DNA from: Amycolatopsis mediterranei
GTDB lineage: Bacteria; Actinomycetota; Actinomycetes; Mycobacteriales; Pseudonocardiaceae
DNA length: 64,000 bases
Direction of reading: 5' to 3'
Assembly: GCF_026017845.1 (NCBI RefSeq)
Contig: NZ_CP100416.1
Location: 7,743,078 to 7,807,077, forward strand
Below the pieces are notes generated by a model that was not told the origin of the DNA, searched no databases, and saw only the letters and a program-made list of their open reading frames with translations. Position numbers and translations under genes: made by a program. Shown piece after piece: positions 8,642 through 18,942 of this stretch; within the stretch, counting starts at the first letter, position 1; each line of letters begins with the position of its first letter.

Positions 8642-10200
8642 TCAGCCCACCGGCATGTCCCGCCGCCGCAACCCAAGGAGCCCGCCCGCTCCGGCGAGCA
8701 ACGCGATCAAGACCAGCCACAGCACCGGCGTCACCGAGAACGTTCCGCCCGGCAGGCGCGGCAGGTGCTGGAACGGCGAAATCCCCAGCACCACGGCGTT
8801 CCACCGCAACGCCGAGCCCACCAGCGACAGCAGCAGGAACGCCGCCAGCAATCCCCACGCCCCCGCCGCGAAGCGCGGGAAAATCCCGATCAGCAACGCC
8901 GCCAAGCCCGTCAGGACCCACACCGCCGGCAACTGGGCCAGCGCCGCCGGGACAAGCCCGAAACCATTCCCGTACGCCACCCCCGTCGCCCAGCCCGTCA
9001 CCGCCAGCACGAACGCCGGCCCGAAGAACGCGAACGTCAAGTGGGCCAAGGCCCAGCCGACCCGGCCGGCCGCCGTCGCCAGCACCGGTTCCGCCCGGCC
9101 CGCCGCCTCTTCCGCACGCAGCTTCAGCGCCGCCTGGACCGCGTAACCCGCCGCCGCCAAGCCGAACAACGTCGTCGTGCCCGCCAGGTACGCGTCCGTC
9201 ACCGCACCGCCGCCGCCCAGGCGGGAGAACACGTCCGCGACCGTCCGGTTGTCCCGCATCATGTCCGCGACGTTCTGCGCGACTCCGCCCATCAGCAGCC
9301 CGACGAGCCCCAGGCACCCGGTCCAGACCACCAGGGTTCCCCGCTGCAGCCGCCACGCCAGCGCCAGCGGCGACCGCAACGACGCCTTCGCCGTCGCCCG
9401 GCCCGGCCGCGCCGGCAGCAGCGCCGCGCCGAGGTCGCGGTGCGCCGCCAGAGCGACGGCCACGGCCACCAGGGCGCCGGTCGCGAGGACGCCCACCGCG
9501 AGCACCCACCACCGCTCGCCCGCGAACGGCCGCAGCCGGTGCGCCCAGCCGATCGGCGACAACCACGCGAGCCAGGCCGCCGAGCCGCTGCTGTCTCCCG
9601 CCGCGCGCAGCAGGAACGCCAGCACCAGCGCCCCGATGCCGACGCCCCGCGCCCCACCCGCGCCCCAGGTCAGCTGGGCGGCGACCGCGCCGATCCCGGC
9701 GAACACCCAGCCCGCCAAGGCGAATCCCGCGCCGAGCGCCAAGGCACCGGCGAGCGGCTCGCCCTGCGCGGCGATGCCGAACGCGGCCAGCAGACCGAAC
9801 ACCAGGCACGCACCGCACGCGGCGAGCACCGCCGCGGCCAGCCCCGCGTGCCGGCCGACGACGGTGGCGCCGGTGAGCTCGCGGCGTCCGGCCTCCTCCT
9901 CGGTCCGCGTGTGCCGGACCACGGTGAGCAGCGCGATCAGCCCGACGACGACCGGGGCGAACCCGCACTGCCAGGCCAGGAGGTTTCCCACCGACGAGCC
10001 GTACAGCGGGCCGTTGCGCACCACGAAGGTCGCGCTCGAGGCGTTGAGGTCGTAGAAGTGCTGCCGTGCCGCAGCATCCGGGTACGCCGCCTTGATCGAC
10101 GACAGGTAACCGACCGGTGCAAGCGTGAGACCGAGGATCCAGACCGGCATGAGCAGCCGGTCGCGGCGCAGCACCAGCCGCAGCAACGCCCAAGTGCCCG

Positions 10201-10204
<4 letters not shown>
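8642..10204 (-). CDS. ABC-2 type exporter permease (polyketide-antibiotic exporter type)
   Basis: The 520-residue protein has two repeated halves of about six membrane helices each, the layout of the actinobacterial antibiotic exporter permease family. It begins MTGTWALLRLVLRRDRLL and the second half starts near RSPLALAWRLQRGTLVVW. It forms the membrane channel for the ATPase encoded just upstream; their ATGA overlap (10201-10204) shows translational coupling. The TetR gene completes the operon. The exported compound is unknown, but this TetR-ATPase-permease order is typical of drug or metabolite efflux. Confidence 0.85.
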
Positions 10205-11112
<908 letters not shown>

Positions 11113-11114
11113 CG

Positions 11115-11729
11115 TCATTCCTTCCGTTGGTAGGCGGCCAGCGCTGCGCGGGCCTTTTCGAGGACTTCGGTGGTGGCGAGCGGGTTCAGGAACAGGTGCC
11201 CGGCGGCCGCCGACATCCGCAGCATCGCCTCGTTCGTGCCCGGTTCCTCGCCGAGCGCGCGGGCGACGTGGTCCTGCAGGATCATCAGCCCGCCGGTCAT
11301 CGCGGCGAGGGCGGCGGCAACGCCCCGCGGATCCGGCATCTCCATGCCCTGCTCGCGGAAGTAGCGCTCGGTTTCGTCGACGATCCCGGTGAACTGCGCC
11401 TCGGCGGCGTCGGAGCCGTCGACCATGGCGCGGCCCAGGTACCGGCGGTAGAGCAGCTGGCGGGCGTCGAACGTGGGGAGGAACCCCGGGTTCGCGGCGC
11501 CCTTCGCCAGCACCTCTTCCTTGAACTTCACCAGTTCGTCGAAGACGTGCGTGTCGCAGGCCTCGCGCAGGCCGTCCTTGGAGCCGAAGTGGTGGCGGAT
11601 CAGGCCGCCCGACACTCCGGCTTCCCGGGCGATGTCGAGGATCGACGTCTTCTCCATGCCGCGCTCGGTGAAGAGCTTGATGGCGGCGTCGCGGATCCGG
11701 GCCCGTGCGGTGAGGTCTTCGGTGCTCAT
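11115..11729 (-). CDS. TetR family repressor of the ABC exporter operon
   Basis: The 204-residue protein has an N-terminal TetR helix-turn-helix (ILDIAREAGVSGGLIRHHFG, about residues 30-50) and a helical ligand-binding C-terminal domain. It is the first gene of the operon TetR-ATPase-permease. Two near-palindromes and a plausible promoter lie just upstream, so it very probably represses its own operon and releases on binding the exported compound. The start ATG 11729 is followed by the usual MSTEDLTARARIRDAAIKLF opening. Confidence 0.88.
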   Translation of the reverse strand: MSTEDLTARARIRDAAIKLFTERGMEKTSILDIAREAGVSGGLIRHHFGSKDGLREACDTHVFDELVKFKEEVLAKGAANPGFLPTFDARQLLYRRYLGRAMVDGSDAAEAQFTGIVDETERYFREQGMEMPDPRGVAAALAAMTGGLMILQDHVARALGEEPGTNEAMLRMSAAAGHLFLNPLATTEVLEKARAALAAYQRKE

Positions 11730-11737
11730 CAGCGGTC

Positions 11738-11793
11738 CTATACGTGCGTGTAGTCGACAACACGTGAATATAGTCCGCTATCCGAGCGTATAG
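11738..11793 (-). promoter_or_regulatory. Double TetR operator with promoter
   Basis: Two related 16-bp near-palindromes occur at 11738-11753 (CTATACGTGCGTGTAG) and 11778-11793 (CTATCCGAGCGTATAG), each 12/16 symmetric and 40 bp apart start to start. On the minus strand a candidate -35 TTGCTA and -10 TATATT are separated by 18 nt; the upstream operator overlaps the -35/spacer and the other lies just past the -10. This fits autoregulation by the adjacent TetR protein. Confidence 0.65.
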
Positions 11794-11965
11794 CAATGGG
11801 GAGATCTGCCCATTTCGGAGCTATTCCGGTGACCGCCCAACCGGGCAGTGCATTAGGCCATTCGGCTCGCAACCAATTGCGGTCTCTGGGCTAACTGTCT
11901 GATTGCTGCCGAAGATCCCACCCTGTGTACTGCTCGGACGCACATCTTCACGAAGGGTCGTTTCA

Positions 11966-14900
11966 GTGGAACAGCACAGATCGCGCTGGAGACGGCGGGC
12001 CGGGATCACCATCCTCGCCACCGCACTCGGCGCCTCCGTCCTCGGCGTCGCGGTCCCGGTGGCCTCCGCCCAGCAGGCCCCGCCGACCAACGGCGCGGCC
12101 GACGGCAAGACCCTCGACGAGCACGACCGCGCGCTCGTCGCCGAAGCCGAAAAGGCCGGGAAGCCCGACGTCACGCTGCTGATCGCCGCGGAAAAGGGCC
12201 AGACCGGCACCGCCGTGCACGAGCTCGAAGCGCTCGGCGGCGTTGTCCAGTCCACCGACACGAAGCTCGACTACGTCAAGGTCAGCATCCCGACCGCCAA
12301 GGCCGAAAAAGCCGCGAAGCTCAAGTCGGTCAACGCCGTCGACGTCGACGGGCTCGTCGTGCGCGACGACCCGAAGCCCGACGGTGCCGGCACCCCGCTG
12401 CCGCAGCCGGCCCCGGGCAAGAACACCCCGCGCGTCAACCCGTACCTGCCGACCGGGGACACCTACGCGGCGCAGTTCGGCCAGGTCCTGCCCGGTTGGG
12501 ACGGCAAGGACACCACGGTCGCCGTGCTCGACTCCGGCGTCGACCTCGACTCCCCCGCGCTGGCCACCACCAGCCACGGCGAACGCAAGATCGTCGACTG
12601 GTACAACGCCAACGCGACCAACTCCGGCGACGGCACCTGGGTCAAGCAGTCGACCCAGACCTACACCGGCACCTTCACCGCGAACGGCAAGACGTGGACG
12701 GCCCCGGCGACCGGCGGCCCGTACACCTTCGGCGTGTTCGGCGAGACCGCGGGCGACCTGGGCGCCGCGGACAGCGAGACCGGCGGTGACATCAACCGCG
12801 ACGGCGACCGCGCCGACTCCTGGGGCGTGCTGCTCGACCCGGCGACCAAGGAGGTCCGGGTCGACCTCAACGGCAACGGCGACTTCACCGACGAGAAGCC
12901 GATGACCGACTACAACAAGAAGTACGACGTCGGCTTCTTCGGCACCGACAACCCGGCGACCGACATCGCCGAGCGGATGGCCTTCGTGGTCCAGACCGAC
13001 AAGCCGGGGTACGTCGGCATCGGCATCGCCGGCGCGGAGCACGGTTCGCACGTCGCGGGCATCGCCACCGGCAACGACCTGTTCGGCGGCAAGATGGACG
13101 GCGCGGCCCCGGGCGCGAAGGTGCTGGCCGTCAAGGTCTGCCTCACCAGCGCCGGCTGCACCTCGTCCGGCCTGATCGACGGGGTCGTCTACGCGGCCAG
13201 CCACGGCGCCGACGTCATCAACATCTCGATCGGCGGCCTGCCGGCGCTCAACGACGGCAACAACGCCCGCGCGGAGCTCTACAACCGCACGATCGCCGAG
13301 TACAACGTCCAGATCTTCATCTCGGCAGGCAACAGCGGCGCCGGGGCGAACACCGTCGGCGACCCGTCGGTGGCCACGGACGCGATCTCGGTCGGCTCGT
13401 ACATCACCAAGGAGACCTGGCTGTCGAACTACGGCTCGGTCACCAAGAACCCCGAGTCGCTGCACCCGTTCTCCTCGCGCGGCCCGCGTGAGGACGGCGG
13501 CTTCAAGCCGGACATCATCGCGCCCGGCGCGGCGATCTCCACCACCCCGCGGTGGGAAGCGCCGAGCCCGGTCGCCGGCACGTACGCCCTGCCGGCCGGC
13601 TACGCGATGCTGCAGGGCACGTCGATGGCGGCGCCGCAGGCGACCGGCGCGGCGGCGCTGCTGGTGAGCGCGTACAAGGCGACGCACAACGGCCAGCGGC
13701 CGCCGGTGGCGCAGCTGCGGGCGGCGATCAAGTCGACCGCGCGGTTCGTGCCGGGCATCGGCGCGTACGCCCAGGGCGCGGGCCTGTTCAACGTCCCGGC
13801 CGCGTTCGTCGCGCTTTCGCTCAACCCGAAGCCGGACACGGTTTCGACGTCGGTCGAGGTGCACACCGTCCAGTCCGGGCTGCTGGCCACCCCGAACACG
13901 GGCGTGGGCATCCACGACCGCGAGGGCGTGACCACGGGCAAGGCCTACACCCGCACCTACACGATCACCCGCACCACGGGCTCGGCGCACCCGGTGCCGT
14001 ACTTCGTGCGGTGGGTCGGCAACGACGGCACGTTCTCCTCCGGTGGCACCGTGGTGCTGCCGCTGAACACGCCGGTGAAGTTCGACGTCAAGGTCAACCC
14101 GAAGAGCGCCGGGGTCCACTCGGCCCTGCTCTACCTGGACAACCCGCTGACCATCGGCATCGACGTGCAGACCCTCAACACGGTCTTCGCGCCGCAGGAG
14201 TTCGTCGCCGGCAAGGGTTTCCAGGTCGACGTCTCGGGCAAGGCCGCCCGCAACCAGGCGACCAGCTACTTCGTGCGGGTGCCGCAGGGCGCCAGCGCGC
14301 TGAAGGTGGACCTGGACGCCGGCGCCGGCGCTCCGGGCAAGGGCCAGGTGCGGTTCCTGCGGTACGACCCGACCGGTGTCCCGGCCGAGGCCAGCACCGC
14401 GACGACCGCGTGCTACCTGCCCGACGCGGGTGCGGGCTGCGCCGGCGGCACGCCGACCAGCCGGACCATCGCCAACCCGCTGCCGGGCGTGTGGGAGATC
14501 GTCGTCGAGGCGCGCCGGACGTCCGATGTGGACGAAGCGCCGTACAAGCTGTCGGCTTCGGTGCTGGGCACGGCGATCTCGCCGAACCCGGATGTCATCG
14601 CCTCCGCCACGCTGAACACGCCGATCGCGCGGACCTACACCGTGCAGAACACCCTCGGCGCGTTCACCGGCAAGCTCACCGGGGGCACGCTGGGCAGCGC
14701 GAAGACGCAGCGGCCGACGATCACCGAAGGCACGCAGCAGCAGTACCAGATCGCGGTGACGCCGGGTTCGACGTCGCTGACCGCCACGATCGGCAGCCCC
14801 GCCGTCGTGGGCACGGACCTCGACCTGGTGCTGTACAACTGCACGACCGGTTCCTGCGTGCAGGCGGGCGTCAGCGCGGACGGTGACTCCGAGGAGTCGG

Positions 14901-15199
14901 TGACCGTGCCCAACCCGGCGCCCGGGGTGTGGGTCGCGCTCGTCGACGGGTACGCGGTGCCGGGCGGTACCACCGCCTACGACTACCTCGACGTGTTCAC
15001 CAACCCGGCGTTCGGTTCGGTCGCGGTGACCGACGCCAACGCCCTGCGCGCGTCGGGCAGCTCGTGGACCGTGCCGGCGACGGTGACGGCCACCGCCGCC
15101 CCGGCCGCGGGCCGGACCCTGCGCGGTCAGCTGACCGTGCAGACCGACACCGGTGTCACGGTCGGCTCCTCGCTGGTGCAGATCAACGCGGTGAGCTAG
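11966..15199 (+). CDS. Secreted S8 family peptidase (subtilase)
   Basis: The 1,077-residue protein starts at GTG 11966 with GAAGGG about 8 nt upstream and has an RR-containing signal peptide (RSRWRRRAGITILATALGAS). An inhibitor-like propeptide (about residues 50-130) precedes the S8 domain. The catalytic triad is D189 (VAVLDSGVD), H362 (EHGSHVAG) and S553 (GTSMAAP). The D-to-H spacing is long because of an insert with an acidic, calcium-site-like block (GGDINRDGDRADSWGV). A large C-terminal region of beta-sandwich type follows. It is probably an extracellular or wall-associated protease. A terminator follows the stop; the ROK gene is convergent. Confidence 0.92.
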   Translation: MEQHRSRWRRRAGITILATALGASVLGVAVPVASAQQAPPTNGAADGKTLDEHDRALVAEAEKAGKPDVTLLIAAEKGQTGTAVHELEALGGVVQSTDTKLDYVKVSIPTAKAEKAAKLKSVNAVDVDGLVVRDDPKPDGAGTPLPQPAPGKNTPRVNPYLPTGDTYAAQFGQVLPGWDGKDTTVAVLDSGVDLDSPALATTSHGERKIVDWYNANATNSGDGTWVKQSTQTYTGTFTANGKTWTAPATGGPYTFGVFGETAGDLGAADSETGGDINRDGDRADSWGVLLDPATKEVRVDLNGNGDFTDEKPMTDYNKKYDVGFFGTDNPATDIAERMAFVVQTDKPGYVGIGIAGAEHGSHVAGIATGNDLFGGKMDGAAPGAKVLAVKVCLTSAGCTSSGLIDGVVYAASHGADVINISIGGLPALNDGNNARAELYNRTIAEYNVQIFISAGNSGAGANTVGDPSVATDAISVGSYITKETWLSNYGSVTKNPESLHPFSSRGPREDGGFKPDIIAPGAAISTTPRWEAPSPVAGTYALPAGYAMLQGTSMAAPQATGAAALLVSAYKATHNGQRPPVAQLRAAIKSTARFVPGIGAYAQGAGLFNVPAAFVALSLNPKPDTVSTSVEVHTVQSGLLATPNTGVGIHDREGVTTGKAYTRTYTITRTTGSAHPVPYFVRWVGNDGTFSSGGTVVLPLNTPVKFDVKVNPKSAGVHSALLYLDNPLTIGIDVQTLNTVFAPQEFVAGKGFQVDVSGKAARNQATSYFVRVPQGASALKVDLDAGAGAPGKGQVRFLRYDPTGVPAEASTATTACYLPDAGAGCAGGTPTSRTIANPLPGVWEIVVEARRTSDVDEAPYKLSASVLGTAISPNPDVIASATLNTPIARTYTVQNTLGAFTGKLTGGTLGSAKTQRPTITEGTQQQYQIAVTPGSTSLTATIGSPAVVGTDLDLVLYNCTTGSCVQAGVSADGDSEESVTVPNPAPGVWVALVDGYAVPGGTTAYDYLDVFTNPAFGSVAVTDANALRASGSSWTVPATVTATAAPAAGRTLRGQLTVQTDTGVTVGSSLVQINAVS

Positions 15200-15210
15200 T
15201 TCGCCAGTCC

Positions 15211-15249
15211 GTGAAGGCCGCCTCGAGCACTCCTCGGGGCGGCCTTCAC
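15211..15249. terminator. Bidirectional terminator between subtilase and ROK genes
   Basis: Perfect 12-bp arms (GTGAAGGCCGCC at 15211-15222; complement at 15238-15249) lie between two convergent genes, and the right arm contains the ROK stop codon. GTGAAGG-type palindromes recur between genes in Amycolatopsis-like genomes, as far as I recall. Confidence 0.75.
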
Positions 15250-16409
15250 GCTTCCTGGGCCCGGGTGAGGAACGGCGCCGGGTCGGCCAGAACGCGGTGG
15301 ATGACCCGGCCGGCCGCGCCGAGGGTGGCCGCGTTGCCGCCCAGGCGGGAGGCGGTCAAGACCGGGGGCGTGCCGCGCAGGCCGCCGAGGCGCTTCGTCA
15401 GGACCTCCGACACCGGCCCGGACAACCACGGGTACAGCTGCGTGAACACCCCACCCAGCACGATGCGGTCGAGGTCCAGCAGGTTCACCGCCGACGTCAG
15501 GGCGATGCCGAGGGCACGCCCGGCCGCCGCGCAGGCCGCCAGCGCCGTCTCGTCACCCCGCTCGAGAGCGCTCAGCAAGGCCGGCACCGAGGCGGCGTTT
15601 CCCGCCGCCAGCAACGCTTCCTGCCCCGCGTAGGTCTCCAGGCAGCCGCTGCCGCCGCAGCGGCACGGCGCCCCCTCCGGGGCCACGACCACGTGCCCCA
15701 GCTCGCCGGCCAGGCCCGTCGCGCCGGCGTACAGCACGCCGTTCACGACCAGGCCCGCGCCGATGCCGATTTCGCCGGACACGTAGAGGAAATCGCGCTC
15801 GCCGTCGCCGTACCAGAGCTCGCCGAGCGCGGCGAGGTTCGCTTCGTTGTCCAGTTCGACGGGGACCGGCAGCCGCAGCAGCTCGGCCGGGCGGACGTCC
15901 TGCCAGCCGAGGTTGGGGGCGCTGAACAGCACGCCGTCGCCGACCGGGCCGGACACCGCCAGCACCGCGCCCGCCGCCTCCAGCCCCAGCCGGTGGGCCT
16001 CGGCGAGCGCCTCGGTGGCCAGCTCCTGCAGCTCGCCCAGGACCTTCTTCGGCCGCGAGCCGCGGTTGTCGCGTTCGCGGCGGGCGGCGAACCGGACCTC
16101 GCCGGTGAGGTCGAGCACGCGCACCGCGAGGTAGTCGACGTTGATCTCCAGCCCCAGCGACGCCATCCGCGCCCCGCTGAGCACGACGTCCACCCCCGGC
16201 CGGCCGCGTTCGCCCGCCCGCGCGGGGCCGGTCTCGGCGAGCAGGCCCGCCTCCACCAGGTCGCCGACGAGCTTGCTCACAGTCGACTTCGTCAGGCCGG
16301 TGACCTCGGCGAGCGCGGCCCGGGTGAGCGGGCCCCCGCGGCTGACGGCGCCCAGCACGACCTCGAGGTTGCGGGCGCGCATCTCCTCGTGCCGCACGGC
16401 CTGCGTCAT
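15246..16409 (-). CDS. xylR: ROK family transcriptional repressor, XylR-like
   Basis: The 387-residue protein has an N-terminal winged helix (TRAALAEVTGLTKSTVSKLV) fused to a ROK sugar-kinase-like domain with the zinc motif CRCGGSGCLETY and an ATP-site-like GIGAGLVVNG. Such proteins bind a sugar and release DNA. It is divergent from xylose isomerase, and a 25-bp palindrome overlaps the xylA -10 region between them, so it is very probably the xylose-responsive repressor. The symbol rests on this context. Confidence 0.88.
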   Translation of the reverse strand: MTQAVRHEEMRARNLEVVLGAVSRGGPLTRAALAEVTGLTKSTVSKLVGDLVEAGLLAETGPARAGERGRPGVDVVLSGARMASLGLEINVDYLAVRVLDLTGEVRFAARRERDNRGSRPKKVLGELQELATEALAEAHRLGLEAAGAVLAVSGPVGDGVLFSAPNLGWQDVRPAELLRLPVPVELDNEANLAALGELWYGDGERDFLYVSGEIGIGAGLVVNGVLYAGATGLAGELGHVVVAPEGAPCRCGGSGCLETYAGQEALLAAGNAASVPALLSALERGDETALAACAAAGRALGIALTSAVNLLDLDRIVLGGVFTQLYPWLSGPVSEVLTKRLGGLRGTPPVLTASRLGGNAATLGAAGRVIHRVLADPAPFLTRAQEA

Positions 16410-16441
16410 CTGTCCTCCCGCGAAGCACTGTAACCGGCCCC

Positions 16442-16493
16442 TTGACGCCGGGGACCCCCGCGGCGCATATTTAGTCTACAACGTGAACTAAAT
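16442..16493 (+). promoter_or_regulatory. xylA promoter with palindromic XylR operator
   Basis: A -35 TTGACG (16442-16447) and -10 CATATT (16466-16471) are 18 nt apart. Overlapping the -10 is a 25-bp palindrome with arms ATTTAGT (16469-16475) and ACTAAAT (16487-16493). Position and symmetry fit repression by the divergent ROK protein. Confidence 0.8.
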
Positions 16494-16505
16494 GAAGGGA
16501 CAGTC

Positions 16506-17654
16506 ATGAGCGACTTCGCTCCCCAGCCGGCCGACAAGTTCACCTTCGGCCTCTGGACCGTGGGCTGGCCCGCGAACGACCCGTTCGGAGTCGCGACGCG
16601 GCCGCCGCTGGACCCGGTGGAGAGCGTGCACCGGCTGGCGGAGCTGGGCGCCTACGGCGTGACCTTCCACGACGACGACCTGCTGGCCACCGAGCCGGAC
16701 CGCGACAAGGCGATCGAGCGCTTCCGCAAGGCGCTCGCCGAAACCGGCCTCAAGGTGCCGATGGCGACGACGAACCTGTTCACCCACCCGGTGTTCAAGG
16801 ACGGCGGCCTGACCAGCAACGACCGCGATATCCGCCGGTACGCGCTGCGGAAGGTGCGCCGCAACCTCGACCTGGCGGCCGAGCTGGGCGCGCAGACGTA
16901 CGTCGTCTGGGGCGGCCGCGAAGGCGCCGAGTCCGACGCCGCGAAGGACGTCCGCGCGGCCCTGGACCGCTACAAGGAGGGCCTGGACCTGCTCGCCGAC
17001 TACGTCGTCGAGAAGGGCTACTCGCTGCGGTTCGCGCTGGAGCCGAAGCCGAACGAGCCGCGGGGCGACATCCTGCTGCCGACGATCGGGCACGCGCTGG
17101 GCTTCATCTCGCAGCTCGCGCGGCCGGAGATGTTCGGGCTGAACCCGGAGGTCGGGCACGAGCAGATGGCCGGGTTGAACTTCGTGCACGGCATCTCGCA
17201 GGCGCTGTGGCAGGGCAAGCTGTTCCACATCGACCTCAACGGCCAGCACGGCCCGAAGTTCGACCAGGACCTGATCTTCGGCCACGGCGACCTGAAGAGC
17301 GCGTTCTTCCTGGTCGACCTGCTGGAGAACGCCGGCTACGACGGCCCGCGGCACTTCGACTACAAGCCGATGCGCACCGAGGACGCCGAAGACGTCTGGG
17401 TGTCGGCGGCGGCGAACATGCGGACCTACCTGATCCTCAAGGAGAAGTCGGCGGCGTTCCGGGCCGACCCGGAAGTCGTGGAGGCGCTGGCGGCGTCGCG
17501 GGTCCCGGACCTTTCGACGCCGACGCTGGCCCCGGGCGAGACGTTCGACGACGTCCTGAACGACGAGTTCGACCTGGAAGCGGCGGCCGCCCGCGGCTAC
17601 CACTTCACCCGGCTGAACCAGCTCGCCTTGGAGCACCTGCTCGGCGTGCGCTGA
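16506..17654 (+). CDS. xylA: Xylose isomerase
   Basis: The 382-residue enzyme converts D-xylose to D-xylulose and is close to the usual length of about 388 for actinobacterial xylose isomerases. Visible landmarks are FTFGLWTVGW at the N-terminus, the catalytic-histidine region TNLFTHPVFKDGG, the metal-ligand segment FALEPKPNEPRGD and HIDLNGQHGPKFDQD. An AAGGGA ribosome site precedes the ATG. No xylulokinase gene is next to it, so the rest of the pathway lies elsewhere. It is controlled through the operator described at 16442-16493 and ends at a perfect hairpin. Confidence 0.97.
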   Translation: MSDFAPQPADKFTFGLWTVGWPANDPFGVATRPPLDPVESVHRLAELGAYGVTFHDDDLLATEPDRDKAIERFRKALAETGLKVPMATTNLFTHPVFKDGGLTSNDRDIRRYALRKVRRNLDLAAELGAQTYVVWGGREGAESDAAKDVRAALDRYKEGLDLLADYVVEKGYSLRFALEPKPNEPRGDILLPTIGHALGFISQLARPEMFGLNPEVGHEQMAGLNFVHGISQALWQGKLFHIDLNGQHGPKFDQDLIFGHGDLKSAFFLVDLLENAGYDGPRHFDYKPMRTEDAEDVWVSAAANMRTYLILKEKSAAFRADPEVVEALAASRVPDLSTPTLAPGETFDDVLNDEFDLEAAAARGYHFTRLNQLALEHLLGVR

Positions 17655-17664
17655 CGGCGGTCAT

Positions 17665-17701
17665 CCGCTACGCCGCGGGCGTGTTTCCCGCGGCGTAGCG
17701 G
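17665..17701. terminator. Perfect 15-bp hairpin between xylA and thuA-like gene
   Basis: Arms 17665-17679 and 17687-17701 are exact reverse complements around a 7-nt loop (CGTGTTT). The whole hairpin is also the last codons (IRYAAGNTPAA and stop) of the convergent ThuA-domain gene, so one structure can end both transcripts. Confidence 0.8.
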
Positions 17702-18318
17702 ATCGCGCCCAGCAGGAGCGCGCGGAACGCCGGGTCGGCGTACGACTCGCTCGTGTGGCCGAGCCCGGTGTAGAACGCCCGGCCGCGCCCCTGCGGGTGA
17801 CACCACGTGATGGGGTGGTCCGCGCCCATCCCGCCGCCGGCGTAGCTGGACTCGTCCAGCGTCTGCAGCACGTGCACCCGGCCACGCGGGTTGGCGCGGA
17901 AGTCGTACAGCTCGTCGGTCCGCGTCCACACCGGCGGCAGGTGGGCGGTCGCCGGGTGCGTGCGGTCTTCGGTCACGAACCGGGCCCGCTGGATTTCCGG
18001 GTGGGTCTTGAACCAGGCACCCACCAGCTCTCCGTACCACGGCCAGCCATACCCCGTGTCGGCGGCCGCGTGGACGCCGACGTAGCCACCCCCACCCTCC
18101 ACATAGGACTCGAACGCCGCCTGCCGCGCCGCGTCCAGGACTTCACCGCTGGTCGACAGGAACACCACCGCGGCGTAGGAGTCCGCGAACTCAGGCGCGT
18201 CTTCGGTCGCCGTGACGTCGAACCCGTGCGCCGCACCCAGTTCCCGGATCGCCCGGACCCCCGCCGGGATCGAGTCGTGCCGGTACCCGGCCGTCTTGGA
18301 GAACACCAGCACCCGCAT
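17668..18318 (-). CDS. ThuA domain-containing protein
   Basis: The 216-residue cytoplasmic protein matches the ThuA/trehalose-utilization fold, a relative of class I glutamine amidotransferases: MRVLVFSKTAGYRHDSIPAG at the start, GGGGYVGVHAAADT in the middle and PITWCHPQGRGRAFYTGLGH near the end. Members are tied to sugar or glycoside metabolism, but the catalytic role is unsettled. GAGGAAG precedes the ATG. It lies 35 bp downstream of the MarR gene in the same direction; no clear functional link. Confidence 0.85.
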   Translation of the reverse strand: MRVLVFSKTAGYRHDSIPAGVRAIRELGAAHGFDVTATEDAPEFADSYAAVVFLSTSGEVLDAARQAAFESYVEGGGGYVGVHAAADTGYGWPWYGELVGAWFKTHPEIQRARFVTEDRTHPATAHLPPVWTRTDELYDFRANPRGRVHVLQTLDESSYAGGGMGADHPITWCHPQGRGRAFYTGLGHTSESYADPAFRALLLGAIRYAAGNTPAA

Positions 18319-18353
18319 CGGCTTCCTCACTCGCTGGGAATGGCGGCCATCGG

Positions 18354-18815
18354 TCAGGTCGAAGCGGCCCCGGGGAAGCTGAGCGTGCCGAGCGCCGCGA
18401 CCAGCGGAGCGAGCTCCGGCCGGGTCTCCGCCTCCCCCAAGGCCTCGGCCAGCGCCGCGTCGTGGGTCGGACGCGCCGCCGCGAGCAACGCCTGACCCGC
18501 CGGCGTCACCTCCGTGTAGATCCCCCGGCGGTCGTCCGCACACAGGTAGCGGGCCAGCAGCCCCCGGCCCTCCAGCCGCGCCACCAGCCGCGTCGTCGCG
18601 GACTGGCTGAGGACCACCGCGTTCGCCAGCTGGTTCATCCGGAGGTGGAAGCCGTCCTGGCGGGCCAGGACGTCCAGGACCGCGTACTCGCTCACCGACA
18701 GCTCGTGGTCGCGTTCGAGGGCGCGCTGCAGCCCGTCTTCGATCCGCGCGTGGAGCGCGGCCAGCGTTCGCCAGCCCTGCGCGCGCGCTTCGACGGCGTC
18801 ATCGTCCAGTGACAC
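18354..18815 (-). CDS. MarR family transcriptional regulator
   Basis: The 153-residue protein shows the MarR winged helix (QLANAVVLSQSATTRLVARL) and wing (DDRRGIYTEVTPAGQALL). It is divergent from the MFS exporter, with an inverted repeat GCAACTA/TAGTTGC in the 127-bp gap. It probably represses the exporter and its aldo-keto reductase partner in the absence of a small ligand. Confidence 0.88.
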   Translation of the reverse strand: MSLDDDAVEARAQGWRTLAALHARIEDGLQRALERDHELSVSEYAVLDVLARQDGFHLRMNQLANAVVLSQSATTRLVARLEGRGLLARYLCADDRRGIYTEVTPAGQALLAAARPTHDAALAEALGEAETRPELAPLVAALGTLSFPGAAST

Positions 18816-18878
18816 GGTTCACCTCTCCCCGGCTTGCGCGGACGGCCCGGCAAGCCGCAGGGTTGATATGCGGCGTCT

Positions 18879-18905
18879 GCAACTATCTCGGACGCTTGTA
18901 GTTGC
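18879..18905. promoter_or_regulatory. Candidate MarR operator
   Basis: GCAACTA at 18879-18885 and TAGTTGC at 18899-18905 form a perfect 7-bp inverted repeat with a 13-bp spacer in the divergent promoter region of the MarR and MFS genes. It lies 38 bp upstream of the MFS start codon. Confidence 0.5.
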
Positions 18906-18942
18906 CAACGCCTCCAGTCTACCCCGGAAAGAAGGAAGTTCC

